64,000 bases of DNA from CAYMZZ01 sp044463125 (GTDB taxonomy: Bacteria; Bacteroidota; Bacteroidia; Chitinophagales; Chitinophagaceae): positions 17,613 to 81,612 of the forward strand of contig JBIQMS010000015.1 in assembly GCA_044463125.1 (NCBI GenBank). The letters run 5' to 3'. Position numbers and translations under genes: made by a program. The notes below the pieces were generated by a model that was not told the DNA's origin, searched no databases, and worked only from the letters and a program-made list of their open reading frames with translations. Below, piece by piece: positions 17,928 through 26,636 of the stretch. Each line of letters opens with the position of its first letter. The first letter of the stretch is position 1.

Positions 17928-18875
17928 ATGAAACCGATAAAATACCTGGCCCGCCTCAGTTTCCTGTTTGCCTTGCTGGCAGGATGGGTGGCCTGTAACA
18001 AGCCGGATGATATCAGTATTCCGGAAGAAGAAACCATCTACATGCCACAGGCAGTAGGTAACCGCAGCGCGGTGAAGCTGATGCTGGTGGATGAACCTTA
18101 TGAGTTTTCCTTTGGCGCCGCCTATGGTGGTTTGGAAACACCTGGTGATGATATCAACCTCAATTTTGAACTGGCCCCCAATCTGGTAGATGCCTATAAT
18201 GCCGCTAACGGCACCAGCTATGAATTGCTGCCACAGGCAAGCTATACGGTGTCGGGTCTCACTTCTTCCATAAAAGCGGGCCATACCACTTCGGAGCCCC
18301 TGGTAATCGCCGTAGCTTCGAAGGAACTGGCTATGGGTGGAAAATACATTTTGCCTGTTCGGCTGGTATCCGCCTCCGCGGGAAAAATTGATCCGGATAA
18401 GCAAATTACCTATTTCCGCATTGATGATGTAATTCGTAAGGAAACCGATGTTACCAAGAAGGGTGTACTCACCGTTTCGGACGAGAATACATCGAACCCC
18501 AATGAAGCTTCCGTGAAATTGGTGGATGGAGATATCAATACCAAATATCTCACATTCAACTACACGCCCAATCTTTGGCTGCAGTTGTATTTCGATACGC
18601 CGGAAGTGCTGGGTGCCTACACTTTCACCTCTGGCAACGATGCCTCGGGCCGTGATCCCAAGAGCTGGCGCGTGCTGGCTTCGGATGATGAAACCAACTG
18701 GGTGGAGCTCGACAACCGGACCAACGAAATGTTTAACAGCCGGAAAGAAACCCGTTTCTTCGAATTCATCAACGAAACAGCATACAAATATTACCGGATC
18801 AATATTACTGAGCGACGTGATGCAGGCAATGGTCTGTTCCAGATGAGCGAATGGCGCGTGATTACCTTTAAGTAA
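17928..18875 (+). CDS. DUF1735 + discoidin (F5/8C) surface lipoprotein
   Basis: 315 residues. A lipoprotein signal ends in GWVAC. The first half (about 40-175) matches DUF1735, a beta-sandwich found in SusE/F-position proteins of mannan and host-glycan loci. The second half (about 185-315) is an F5/8 type C discoidin domain with DPKSWRVLASDD and AYKYYRINITE. It likely binds glycan at the cell surface next to SusCD. A close relative of the discoidin part is found at the end of the next gene. A clear terminator follows, so the SusC-SusD-DUF1735 transcript probably ends here. Confidence 0.85.
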   Translation: MKPIKYLARLSFLFALLAGWVACNKPDDISIPEEETIYMPQAVGNRSAVKLMLVDEPYEFSFGAAYGGLETPGDDINLNFELAPNLVDAYNAANGTSYELLPQASYTVSGLTSSIKAGHTTSEPLVIAVASKELAMGGKYILPVRLVSASAGKIDPDKQITYFRIDDVIRKETDVTKKGVLTVSDENTSNPNEASVKLVDGDINTKYLTFNYTPNLWLQLYFDTPEVLGAYTFTSGNDASGRDPKSWRVLASDDETNWVELDNRTNEMFNSRKETRFFEFINETAYKYYRINITERRDAGNGLFQMSEWRVITFK

Positions 18876-18889
18876 ATAAAATCCTACTA

Positions 18890-18933
18890 AACAGCACTCC
18901 CGCTATAAAGAGGGTGGGAGTGCTGTTTTTTTT
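18890..18933 (+). terminator. Rho-independent terminator
   Basis: Arms 18890-18901 and 18916-18927 form a strong stem (AACAGCACTCCC with GGGAGTGCTGTT) followed by a run of T. It lies 15 nt after the stop of the DUF1735 gene. Confidence 0.9.
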
Positions 18934-18954
18934 CATCCCAAACCTTCCTGGCAA

Positions 18955-20376
18955 ATGCGCATGTATTCAATAGGCAGACCACTTGTACTGGGCCTGCTCG
19001 GATTGCTATGTTCCTGTTCCAAACAAAAAATCAGTCAGTCGGATCCTCCGCCTGATCCGCCACCCAATCCTCCCAATCCGGTGAGCTGGCCGCCTGCTAC
19101 CTGGCGCGAACATTGGTTTGAGCATAATCAACTCGTAAAAAAAGTATTTCACAATAACAATATCGCCGTTTACTACGACGATGATGTAAGCCGCACGGCC
19201 ACCTGGCCTTTTCAATTTATAGATAGTGTCTGGACCTATACCAAACAGGTTTATGGTCAATTCGGGCCCACGGATTCGGTGAACCTGCTCTTTACCGTTC
19301 TGCATACCAATAAATATGGCGGTGGCCATCCCTTCACCTATTTCGATGCCGGCCACGACTACCGCAATGGCATTGATATTGGTCTTGGCGCCAATGCCTG
19401 GGTAAACCAAACGGATCAGGAAACGGATATTATTGTTCACGAGATCGCGCATATTGTGGAAGGCGCATCGAAGAACGTGAAAGAATCACCGGCTTTCGAT
19501 ATTTGGGGCGATAGTAAATGGGCGGAGATATTCATTTACGATGTGTACGACTATATGAATCGGGCCAATAAGAAGAGCAATGCGCATGCCTTATTCAGCG
19601 GGCAAACCGAAACCTTTCCACGCGCCGGCACGGCCTGGTACCGGCATTGGTTTTTTCCCGTTTACCAGCAACACGAAGGCGCGAAAGTGTTGAATCGTTT
19701 TTTTGAATTGCTGGCTGCGCATTTTCCCCAACGCAATATCAGCAAGGGGAAGGAGTACACCCGGCGAATGAATTTCGGTGAGTTTGTTCATTTCTGGAGT
19801 GGCGCCGCCGGTGTTGACCTGAGCCACCGGGCTCAATTGGCTTTTGGGACCAAAGACCGAAATGGGCAGGACTGGCTGGCACAATTGGCCCAGGCCAAAT
19901 CGGCTTATGGATCGATTAGTTACGAAACGGTGGATAGCCATTTCGGAACAGATCACTCCGCTGGCGCTTCCGTATCCGTAAGTTCGGAAAATGTGAACGG
20001 AGCCAATGGCGCGGAAGGTTCCGCCAGGCTTACTGATATGGATCTTCAGACAAAATATTTCAGCAATGCCTATGATGCCAATAGCTGGATACAACAAACC
20101 ATGCCCAACCCTGTTGTCGTGAACAGCTATATGCTTAGCTCGGCCAATGACCATACCGACCGCGATCCGAAGAGCTGGGAGTTGTTGGGATCCAACGACG
20201 AGCTGAACTGGACATCGCTGGACCAGCGAAGCAACCAGGTATTTTATTATCGCCACGATATGAAGCAGTACGACCTGACCAATTCGCAGGCCTACAAATA
20301 TTACCGGTTGAAGATTACGGCCAATGGCGGAAGCCCCGATATTCAACTGGGAGAATGGCGGCTCTATGAGAAATAA
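18955..20376 (+). CDS. Secreted HExxH lipoprotein with C-terminal discoidin domain
   Basis: 473 residues. A signal peptide ends in LLCSCS (lipobox) and a Pro-rich linker (PPDPPPNPPNP) follows. A domain of about 300 residues carries VHEIAHIVEG, a zinc HExxH motif (His162-Glu163-His166), with later conserved WGDSKWAEIFIYDVYDYM. A discoidin domain closes the protein (about 340-473; DPKSWELLGSND and AYKYYRLKIT). It resembles a group of putative surface metallopeptidases in mannosidase loci; the peptidase activity is inferred from HExxH only. It stands after the terminator and before the first GH92 gene. Confidence 0.65.
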   Translation: MRMYSIGRPLVLGLLGLLCSCSKQKISQSDPPPDPPPNPPNPVSWPPATWREHWFEHNQLVKKVFHNNNIAVYYDDDVSRTATWPFQFIDSVWTYTKQVYGQFGPTDSVNLLFTVLHTNKYGGGHPFTYFDAGHDYRNGIDIGLGANAWVNQTDQETDIIVHEIAHIVEGASKNVKESPAFDIWGDSKWAEIFIYDVYDYMNRANKKSNAHALFSGQTETFPRAGTAWYRHWFFPVYQQHEGAKVLNRFFELLAAHFPQRNISKGKEYTRRMNFGEFVHFWSGAAGVDLSHRAQLAFGTKDRNGQDWLAQLAQAKSAYGSISYETVDSHFGTDHSAGASVSVSSENVNGANGAEGSARLTDMDLQTKYFSNAYDANSWIQQTMPNPVVVNSYMLSSANDHTDRDPKSWELLGSNDELNWTSLDQRSNQVFYYRHDMKQYDLTNSQAYKYYRLKITANGGSPDIQLGEWRLYEK

Positions 20377-20392
20377 CAGGGAAAGATCATTT

Positions 20393-20407
20393 GGCATCCA
20401 TTAACAG
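20393..20407. promoter_or_regulatory. Candidate operator GGCATCCATTAAYAG upstream of GH92
   Basis: GGCATCCATTAACAG lies 80 bases before the first GH92 start. It matches 12803-12817 in 14 of 15 positions, and both sit in the only sizeable promoter gaps of this locus. Confidence 0.3.
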
Positions 20408-20487
20408 TTATGTGAAAATCTGTTAGGTATATAGTTGCCTCGAGTCGAGTACCTTTAGGGCCTATCGTTCATACGTAAAACTGATCT

Positions 20488-22788
20488 ATGTTCAAGAAAC
20501 TGACAGGAATCCTTTGTCTGCTTGCCTGCAGCCTGCTGTCGCAGGCCCAATCTGCGAAGAAAGCCGAGCCCGTGGATTATGTGAATATTTTGATGGGTAC
20601 CGACTCAAAGTACAGTCTCTCCAATGGTAATACATACCCGGCTATCGGCCGACCCTGGGGTATGAATCTGTGGACGCCTCAAACCGGACGCAATGGCAAT
20701 GGCTGGCAATACACGTATAGCGCCGACAAGATTCAGGGCTTTAAACAAACCCATCAGCCCTCGCCCTGGATGAACGATTATGGTATGTTTTCCCTGATGC
20801 CGGTAACAGGTAAGCCGGTTGCCGAACAGGAAAAAAGGGCCAGTTGGTTTTCGCATAAAACCGAACAGACCACTCCATACTACTACAGCGTGTACCTCGC
20901 CGATCATGATGTAACAACGGAGATAACGCCCACCGAACGTGCGGCCATTTTCCGTTTTACTTTTCCCAAAACTGATAGCGCTTTTGTGGTAGTGGACGCG
21001 TTTGATAAGGAATCCTATGTGGAAATCATTCCCGCGCAAAACCGGATCATAGGTTACTCCACCAAGTACAGCCGCGGCAACCTGAAAAACTTCCGCAATT
21101 ATTTTATCATACAGTTTGATCGGCCCTTTACCTATACCGGCACCTGGACCGAAAGCGAGTTGATGCCCGGTGAGCTCAAGCTGACCAACGATAAGAACAG
21201 CGGCGCCATTGTAGGCTTTTCTATCAACCGCAGGGGTGAGCAGGTGCAGGCGCGCGTGGCTTCTTCTTTTATCAGCCCCGAGCAGGCAGCGATTAACCTG
21301 AAAGAATTAGGAAACAAAAGCTTTGATGCCGTGAAGCAGGAAGGCCGGGATATCTGGAACAAGACCCTGGGACGCATTAAAGTGGAATCCGACAACCTCG
21401 ATCAGTTGCGCACTTTTTATTCCTGTCTCTATCGCATGGTATTCTTTCCGAACAAACTGTATGAGATAGATGCTGCCGGCAATATCGTGCATTATAGCCC
21501 CTACAACGGAAAAGTAATGCCGGGCTATATGTTTGCCGGTACCGGTTTCTGGGATACTTTCCGTGCACTCTATCCCTTCCTCAACCTGGTGTATCCTTCC
21601 ATCAACCGCGAGATGCAGGAAGGACTGATCAACGACTATAAGGAGGGTGGATTTTTGCCAGAGTGGAGCAGCCCGGGCTTCGCGGATATCATGATAGGCA
21701 ATAATTCCGCAAGCGTGGTTTCCGATGCGTATATGAAGGGACTGCGTGGCTACGATATCAATACGCTTTATGAAGCCCTCCTGAATGGCGCCAACAACGA
21801 AGGACCCATTACAGCGGTAGGTCGCAAGGGTGTGGAGTATTACAATAAACTGGGTTATGTGCCTTACGATGTCAAGATCAATGAGAACGCTGCACGCACC
21901 CTCGAATACGCTTACGACGATTTTACCATCTATCAGTTGGCCAAAGCCCTGAACCGCCCCAAAGAGGAGCAGGAGCTCTATCGCCAGCGCAGTCTCAATT
22001 ACAAGAACCTTTTTGATCCCCAGCATAAGCTCATGCGCGGTAAGAATAAGGATGGCCAGTTTCAGGCGCCTTTCAATCCGCTGAAATGGGGCGATGCTTT
22101 TACCGAAGGAAATAGCTGGCACTATTCCTGGAGTGTTTTTCACGACATCAATGGTCTGATAGGACTCATGGGGGGTAAGCAGGAATTTGTGGGCATGCTC
22201 GACTCCGTTTTCAATATGCCCCCCGACTTTGACCCCAGCTATTATGGCGGCGTTATCCACGAGATCCGGGAAATGCAGATCATGAATATGGGTCAGTATG
22301 CGCATGGCAACCAGCCCATACAGCATATGCCCTATCTCTACAACTATGCAGGGCAACCCTGGAAATCGCAGTACTGGGTGAGGGAAGTAATGGACAAATT
22401 ATACAAAGCCACACCCGACGGCTATTGTGGTGATGAAGACAATGGACAGACATCGGCTTGGTATGTGTTTTCGGCCATGGGCTTTTACCCGGTTTGTCCA
22501 GGCACTGATCAGTACGTATTGGGTTCACCCTTGTTTAAGAAAATGACCGTGGAACTGGAGAATGGAAAGCAATTGATCGTGGAAGCGGCGAACAATAATG
22601 CGGACACCCGCTATGTGAAAAGTTTGAAGCTGAATAAAAAGAATTATACCAAAAACTGGATCAGCCATTTTGATATTATGAAAGGCATGCGACTGGAATT
22701 TACGATGAGCGCGGAGCCGGAAAAAAACCGGGGCGTGCAGGATTCGGATTTCCCTTATTCCCTGTCAACTGCTGAATCTATCCCATAA
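20488..22788 (+). CDS. GH92 alpha-mannosidase
   Basis: 766 residues, the full length of a family 92 glycoside hydrolase; these Ca-dependent exo-enzymes remove alpha-mannose by inversion. Signal peptide: LLACSLLSQAQ. Family motifs: GTDSKYSLSNGNTYPAIGRP in the N-terminal beta domain, GTGFWDTFRALYP, LEYAYDDFTIYQLA, and the catalytic-region motif GDEDNGQTSAWYVFSAMGF with HGNQPIQH before it. It carries GGVIHEIREM, where the His-Glu pair resembles the +1-subsite dyad known for alpha-1,2-mannosidases in this family (from memory of BT3990). Two further genes follow within 12 and 27 nt. Confidence 0.93.
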   Translation: MFKKLTGILCLLACSLLSQAQSAKKAEPVDYVNILMGTDSKYSLSNGNTYPAIGRPWGMNLWTPQTGRNGNGWQYTYSADKIQGFKQTHQPSPWMNDYGMFSLMPVTGKPVAEQEKRASWFSHKTEQTTPYYYSVYLADHDVTTEITPTERAAIFRFTFPKTDSAFVVVDAFDKESYVEIIPAQNRIIGYSTKYSRGNLKNFRNYFIIQFDRPFTYTGTWTESELMPGELKLTNDKNSGAIVGFSINRRGEQVQARVASSFISPEQAAINLKELGNKSFDAVKQEGRDIWNKTLGRIKVESDNLDQLRTFYSCLYRMVFFPNKLYEIDAAGNIVHYSPYNGKVMPGYMFAGTGFWDTFRALYPFLNLVYPSINREMQEGLINDYKEGGFLPEWSSPGFADIMIGNNSASVVSDAYMKGLRGYDINTLYEALLNGANNEGPITAVGRKGVEYYNKLGYVPYDVKINENAARTLEYAYDDFTIYQLAKALNRPKEEQELYRQRSLNYKNLFDPQHKLMRGKNKDGQFQAPFNPLKWGDAFTEGNSWHYSWSVFHDINGLIGLMGGKQEFVGMLDSVFNMPPDFDPSYYGGVIHEIREMQIMNMGQYAHGNQPIQHMPYLYNYAGQPWKSQYWVREVMDKLYKATPDGYCGDEDNGQTSAWYVFSAMGFYPVCPGTDQYVLGSPLFKKMTVELENGKQLIVEAANNNADTRYVKSLKLNKKNYTKNWISHFDIMKGMRLEFTMSAEPEKNRGVQDSDFPYSLSTAESIP

Positions 22789-22799
22789 ACAACAGAAAT

Positions 22800-23528
22800 A
22801 TGAAAAGCAAAAAGCTATGGCTGGGGGCCCTGCTCCTGGCGGGAACTCTTTATGCCTCCGCGCAGCGGGGTGAATCCGGTCGCTGGGATCGCGACGATAA
22901 GGATGTGGTGCGACGCGACACCCTGACGCAGAATGGCTATACACTTATTTGGGTTGAAAAGCTGGAAGACTTCAGTGATAGTACACGTGCAAGAATGATC
23001 CGCACTTTTTTTCAAACCTATCCGGCACAGGCCGCCATCTATAATCCCGAAAGCCGCAAAACAGTACGGATCGTGATGGACCCGGGCTATAAAGGCGTGG
23101 CCGCTGCGGGCAGCGGTGTCATTCGCGTCAACCCCGACTGGATGAAAAAAAATCCGGAAGATATTGATGTGGTTACGCACGAGGGCATGCATATCGTGCA
23201 ATCCTATCCCGGAGGAGCCGGTCCGGGCTGGGTTACCGAGGGTGTTGCCGATTATGTACGCTACAAAATGGGAGTAAACAATGCGGCCGGCAACTGGTCG
23301 CTACCGGCTCTGCGGGAAAATCATCACTATACCAATGCCTACCGCGTTACTGCCCGCTTTTTTGTGTGGATAGAGTACAAGCATGGCGATGGTTTGGTGA
23401 AAAAGCTGGATCATGCCATGCGCAGCAAAGAGTACAGTGAAGAATTCTGGAAAACGCATACCGGTAAAACGGTAGATGAACTCTGGGCAGACTATAAGGC
23501 CGATCCGGCTCTTCCCGCTCAGCCCTGA
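22800..23528 (+). CDS. Basic secretory protein (BSP) family putative peptidase
   Basis: 242 residues with a signal peptide ending in LYASA. The single domain fits the basic secretory protein family (PF04450): VVTHEGMHIVQSYPG carries the HExxH motif (His127-Glu128-His131), and GWVTEGVADYVRYKMG gives the usual downstream Glu/Asp. Plant members are defence-associated; bacterial ones are thought to be zinc peptidases, which has not been shown here. It lies in an operon between two GH92 genes, so it may cut the protein part of a mannosylated glycoprotein while the mannosidases trim the glycan. Confidence 0.8.
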   Translation: MKSKKLWLGALLLAGTLYASAQRGESGRWDRDDKDVVRRDTLTQNGYTLIWVEKLEDFSDSTRARMIRTFFQTYPAQAAIYNPESRKTVRIVMDPGYKGVAAAGSGVIRVNPDWMKKNPEDIDVVTHEGMHIVQSYPGGAGPGWVTEGVADYVRYKMGVNNAAGNWSLPALRENHHYTNAYRVTARFFVWIEYKHGDGLVKKLDHAMRSKEYSEEFWKTHTGKTVDELWADYKADPALPAQP

Positions 23529-23555
23529 TCAATAATGGTGCATCCCTAATTTTTT

Positions 23556-25865
23556 ATGAATAGAACAGTGATGTTGTACAAAGCAATACTTTCGAGTTTC
23601 ATCTTATTTGCAGGCGCCTCATCAATGGCGCAATCGCCCAACCTGCTGCCTTATGTGAACCCTTTGATAGGTACCAAAGGCATGGGGCATGTATATCCCG
23701 GCGCCACGGTTCCCTTTGGTATGGTGCAACTGAGTCCCGACACGGATACCATTCCCTATGCTGTAAACGGGCGTTACAATCCCGACGTGTATAAATACTG
23801 CGCGGGTTATCAATACAACGATCCTACCATTGTTGGCTTTAGTCACACCCATTTCAACGGTACGGGGCATTCCGACCTGGGCGATTTTCTGATCATGCCT
23901 ACTGTGGGACCGCTGCAATTGAATCCCGGAACGGCGGATAATCCCGCATCGGGTTTCCGGAGCGCCTATTCGCACGAGAGCGAAGTAGCGCAGCCCAATT
24001 ACTATAAAGTGCTGCTGGAAGACCATAAGATTCAGGCAGAGTTGACGACCAGCACCAGGGTGGGCATGCATCAATATACTTTTCCGCAATCGAATGACGC
24101 GCATATCATCCTCGACCTGATGAGCGGGATCTATAACTATGATGGAAAAACCGTCTGGACTTTTGTGCGCGTGGAGAACGATACCCTGGTTACCGGCTAT
24201 CGGCAAACCAATGGCTGGGGGCGTACGCGTATTCTTTATTTTGCGATGAGTTTTTCAAAACCCTTTAAGGAATATGGCGCAAAGGATTTTTCGGGCAGGC
24301 AAACCTATCGCGGCTTTTGGGGTAAATGGGATCAGTCGAAGAACTTTCCCGAACTGGCGGGTAAGGCCCTGCGAATGTATTTTAATTTTGATACAGAAGA
24401 AGGAGAGAAAGTAAAAGTGAAGATGGCGCTATCGGCCGTGAACACAAAAGGCGCCTTATTGAACCTTCGTACCGAAACACCGGGCTGGGATTTTGAACAG
24501 GTAAAAAAGCAAGGACAGCAGCAATGGCAGGAGGAACTTGCCAAAGTGCAGTTGGATGCCAGCGAATCCGATAAGGTCAATTTCTACACCGCCCTTTACC
24601 ACGCATTTATCAACCCAACCGTTTATATGGATGTGGATGGACAGTATCGTGGACTCGATCAGCAAATACATCAGGCCAAAGGATTTGTGAACTATACCAC
24701 TTTCTCTCTTTGGGATACGTATCGCGCGCTGCACCCGCTCTTCAACGTACTTCAACCCAAAAGAAATGCGGATGGCGTACAATCCATGCTGGCGCATTAT
24801 GACCAAAGTACCTTGAAGATGCTGCCCATCTGGAGCAATTCCGCCAATGAAAACTGGTGTATGACGGGCTACCATGCCGTATCGGTGCTGGCCGATGCTG
24901 TCGTAAAGAACAATACCGGGTTTGATCCGGCAAAAGCTTTGGATGCGGCGGTAACCACCGCGCGCAACCGGCGCTACGATGGGGTAGGGGATTATATGGA
25001 TAAGGGTTATATACCGGTTGACCGGAATGGAACGGGCGTATCTACTACGCTCGAGTATGCATATGATGACTGGGCCATCGCGCAGTTGGCGCTTAAGCTG
25101 GGCAGAAAGGATATTTATGAAGAATTCATCCAACGATCTGGCAACTATAAGAATTTGTTTGATCCCGTTTCAGGTTTTATGCGTGGCCGCCTCAGCGATG
25201 GAGGTTTCCGGCAAAAATTCGATCCGCTGCGTACGCATGGCGAAGGATTTATTGAAGGCAATGCCTGGAACTTTTCGCTATTTGTGCCGCATGATCCGGA
25301 AGCCCTGGCCGGCTTATTGGGAGGACCTAAAAAACTCAGGACTTATCTCGATACACTCTTCGGTATGCACCTGCCCGACAGCTATTTTGCCGGCACGGAA
25401 GATATCAGCCGCGATGGCATTATTGGTGGCTATGTACACGGCAACGAGCCCTCGCACCATGTGGCTTATCTCTACAACTGGACCGACCAGCCCTGGAAAA
25501 CTCAGGAAAAAGTGCGCATGATTCTGCGCAATCAGTATCACAATGGCCCGGGAGGATTGGGGGGCAATGACGATGCGGGGCAAATGAGCGCCTGGTATAT
25601 ATTCAGCGCACTGGGCTTTTATCCGGTAGCACCGGGTTCTGTTGATTATCAGTTGGGCAGTCCGCTGATCAACAAAGCCAATTTGCAGTTGGAAAATGGC
25701 AAAAGGTTTTCAGTGGAAGCTGTGAACCAGTCGGAAAAGAATGTGTATGTTCAAAAAGTTACGTTGAACGGAAAACCCCTTAACCGGCTCCATATTACCC
25801 ACGAAGAGATTATGCAGGGAGGAAAGCTGATGTTTTATATGACATCGAAGCCCCGGCGAAAATAG
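23556..25865 (+). CDS. GH92 alpha-mannosidase (second copy)
   Basis: 769 residues. Signal peptide ends FAGASSMAQ. Motifs: VNPLIGTKGMGHVYPGATVP at the start of the mature part, SLWDTYRALHPLF, LEYAYDDWAIAQLALK, HGNEPSHHVAYLYN and GNDDAGQMSAWYIFSALGF, which carries the catalytic acid/base region. It is closer to the consensus GH92 enzymes than the first copy. In the segment where the first copy has HEIREM this one reads GTEDISRDG, so the two may prefer different linkages. It is the last gene of the operon; the next gene is convergent with 12 nt between stops. Confidence 0.93.
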   Translation: MNRTVMLYKAILSSFILFAGASSMAQSPNLLPYVNPLIGTKGMGHVYPGATVPFGMVQLSPDTDTIPYAVNGRYNPDVYKYCAGYQYNDPTIVGFSHTHFNGTGHSDLGDFLIMPTVGPLQLNPGTADNPASGFRSAYSHESEVAQPNYYKVLLEDHKIQAELTTSTRVGMHQYTFPQSNDAHIILDLMSGIYNYDGKTVWTFVRVENDTLVTGYRQTNGWGRTRILYFAMSFSKPFKEYGAKDFSGRQTYRGFWGKWDQSKNFPELAGKALRMYFNFDTEEGEKVKVKMALSAVNTKGALLNLRTETPGWDFEQVKKQGQQQWQEELAKVQLDASESDKVNFYTALYHAFINPTVYMDVDGQYRGLDQQIHQAKGFVNYTTFSLWDTYRALHPLFNVLQPKRNADGVQSMLAHYDQSTLKMLPIWSNSANENWCMTGYHAVSVLADAVVKNNTGFDPAKALDAAVTTARNRRYDGVGDYMDKGYIPVDRNGTGVSTTLEYAYDDWAIAQLALKLGRKDIYEEFIQRSGNYKNLFDPVSGFMRGRLSDGGFRQKFDPLRTHGEGFIEGNAWNFSLFVPHDPEALAGLLGGPKKLRTYLDTLFGMHLPDSYFAGTEDISRDGIIGGYVHGNEPSHHVAYLYNWTDQPWKTQEKVRMILRNQYHNGPGGLGGNDDAGQMSAWYIFSALGFYPVAPGSVDYQLGSPLINKANLQLENGKRFSVEAVNQSEKNVYVQKVTLNGKPLNRLHITHEEIMQGGKLMFYMTSKPRRK

Positions 25866-25877
25866 TTTTACTCCGGC

Positions 25878-26309
25878 TTAGTTGATGAGGTAGGCCATAC
25901 CATTATCCACCGGCTTGCACAAGTCGCCGATCTTTTGCTGGCGAAAAAGTTTCTCCAGTATATCGCGGGCTTCTTTATAGGTATGGTGGATAGGGCAGGG
26001 GCGGGTGGCGGAACATTTGGAAAGTCCCAGCCCGCATTCTTTAAAGGTCTCCGGTCCGTCGATGGTTTCCACAATGTTGATGATGGGAAGTTTTAGTTGT
26101 TCTTTCGTGATGTAGAATCCACCCGTTGGGCCTTTGGCGCTATGAATAATTTTTTGTTTTACGAGACTTTGCAACAATTTGCCGACCGTATGTTCGCTGG
26201 CGCGGATATGGTCGGCAATTTCCTTTACGCCTGATTTAGCGTCCGACTTATGACGGATAGCCAGGTATAGCACGGCCTTGATGGCGGTTTTGCAGGTGAG
26301 ACTAAGCAT
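25878..26309 (-). CDS. Rrf2-family regulator with Fe-S cysteines (NsrR-like)
   Basis: 143 residues with an N-terminal winged helix (MLSLTCKTAIKAVLYLA, HIRASEHTVGKLLQSLVK, GPTGGFYI wing) and three spaced cysteines, Cys92, Cys99 and Cys105, in the loop that holds an iron-sulfur cluster in NsrR and IscR. It probably senses nitric oxide or cluster state and represses its own operon. It is the last of six genes: its ATG follows the DUF59 stop directly. A palindrome over the operon promoter (30213-30226) could be its operator. Confidence 0.85.
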   Translation of the reverse strand: MLSLTCKTAIKAVLYLAIRHKSDAKSGVKEIADHIRASEHTVGKLLQSLVKQKIIHSAKGPTGGFYITKEQLKLPIINIVETIDGPETFKECGLGLSKCSATRPCPIHHTYKEARDILEKLFRQQKIGDLCKPVDNGMAYLIN

Positions 26310-26636
26310 TCATTCAGCATTTAAAAGTTGGCGGGCTTCCACCGATAGCATGGAATGATTCCATCGCGGATCGTAGCGCAGCATGATGGCCGCATCATAT
26401 TCCGGCAATGCTTCCTGCAACGCCGCGCCGGCGGCATTGATGATGGATTCGCCCATGGGGCAAAATTGCGTGGTTAATGTCATCTCACAAAAAACCGCCC
26501 GCTGCTTTTCATCAAAATGCAAGTCGTAGAGCAGGCCGAGGTCCACGATATTGATGCCCAGTTCCGGATCAATCACCGTACGCAGGGCATCAACGGCCCT
26601 CCTTCTGATTTCCGTATCGTCTTTGCCATTAGCCAT
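26310..26636 (-). CDS. DUF59/MIP18-type metal-sulfur cluster assembly factor
   Basis: 108 residues, a single DUF59 (MIP18/PaaD-like) domain: VDALRTVIDPELGINIVDLGLLYDL near the start is the family hallmark, and MTLTTQFCPMGESI carries the conserved cysteine. Such proteins aid Fe-S cluster delivery. It starts 8 nt inside the end of the upstream membrane-protein gene and ends directly before the Rrf2 regulator, so it is part of the nitrosative-stress operon. Confidence 0.9.
   Translation of the reverse strand: MANGKDDTEIRRRAVDALRTVIDPELGINIVDLGLLYDLHFDEKQRAVFCEMTLTTQFCPMGESIINAAGAALQEALPEYDAAIMLRYDPRWNHSMLSVEARQLLNAE

Noticed and set aside
21307..22356. 349-codon open frame opposite the first GH92 gene
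   Set aside because: Fully inside a clear GH92 gene on the other strand, with His/Ile-rich unnatural composition.
18955..23528. Reading the two HExxH proteins as the same family
   Set aside because: Only the zinc motif is shared; domain length, surrounding residues and the discoidin tail differ, so they were annotated separately.
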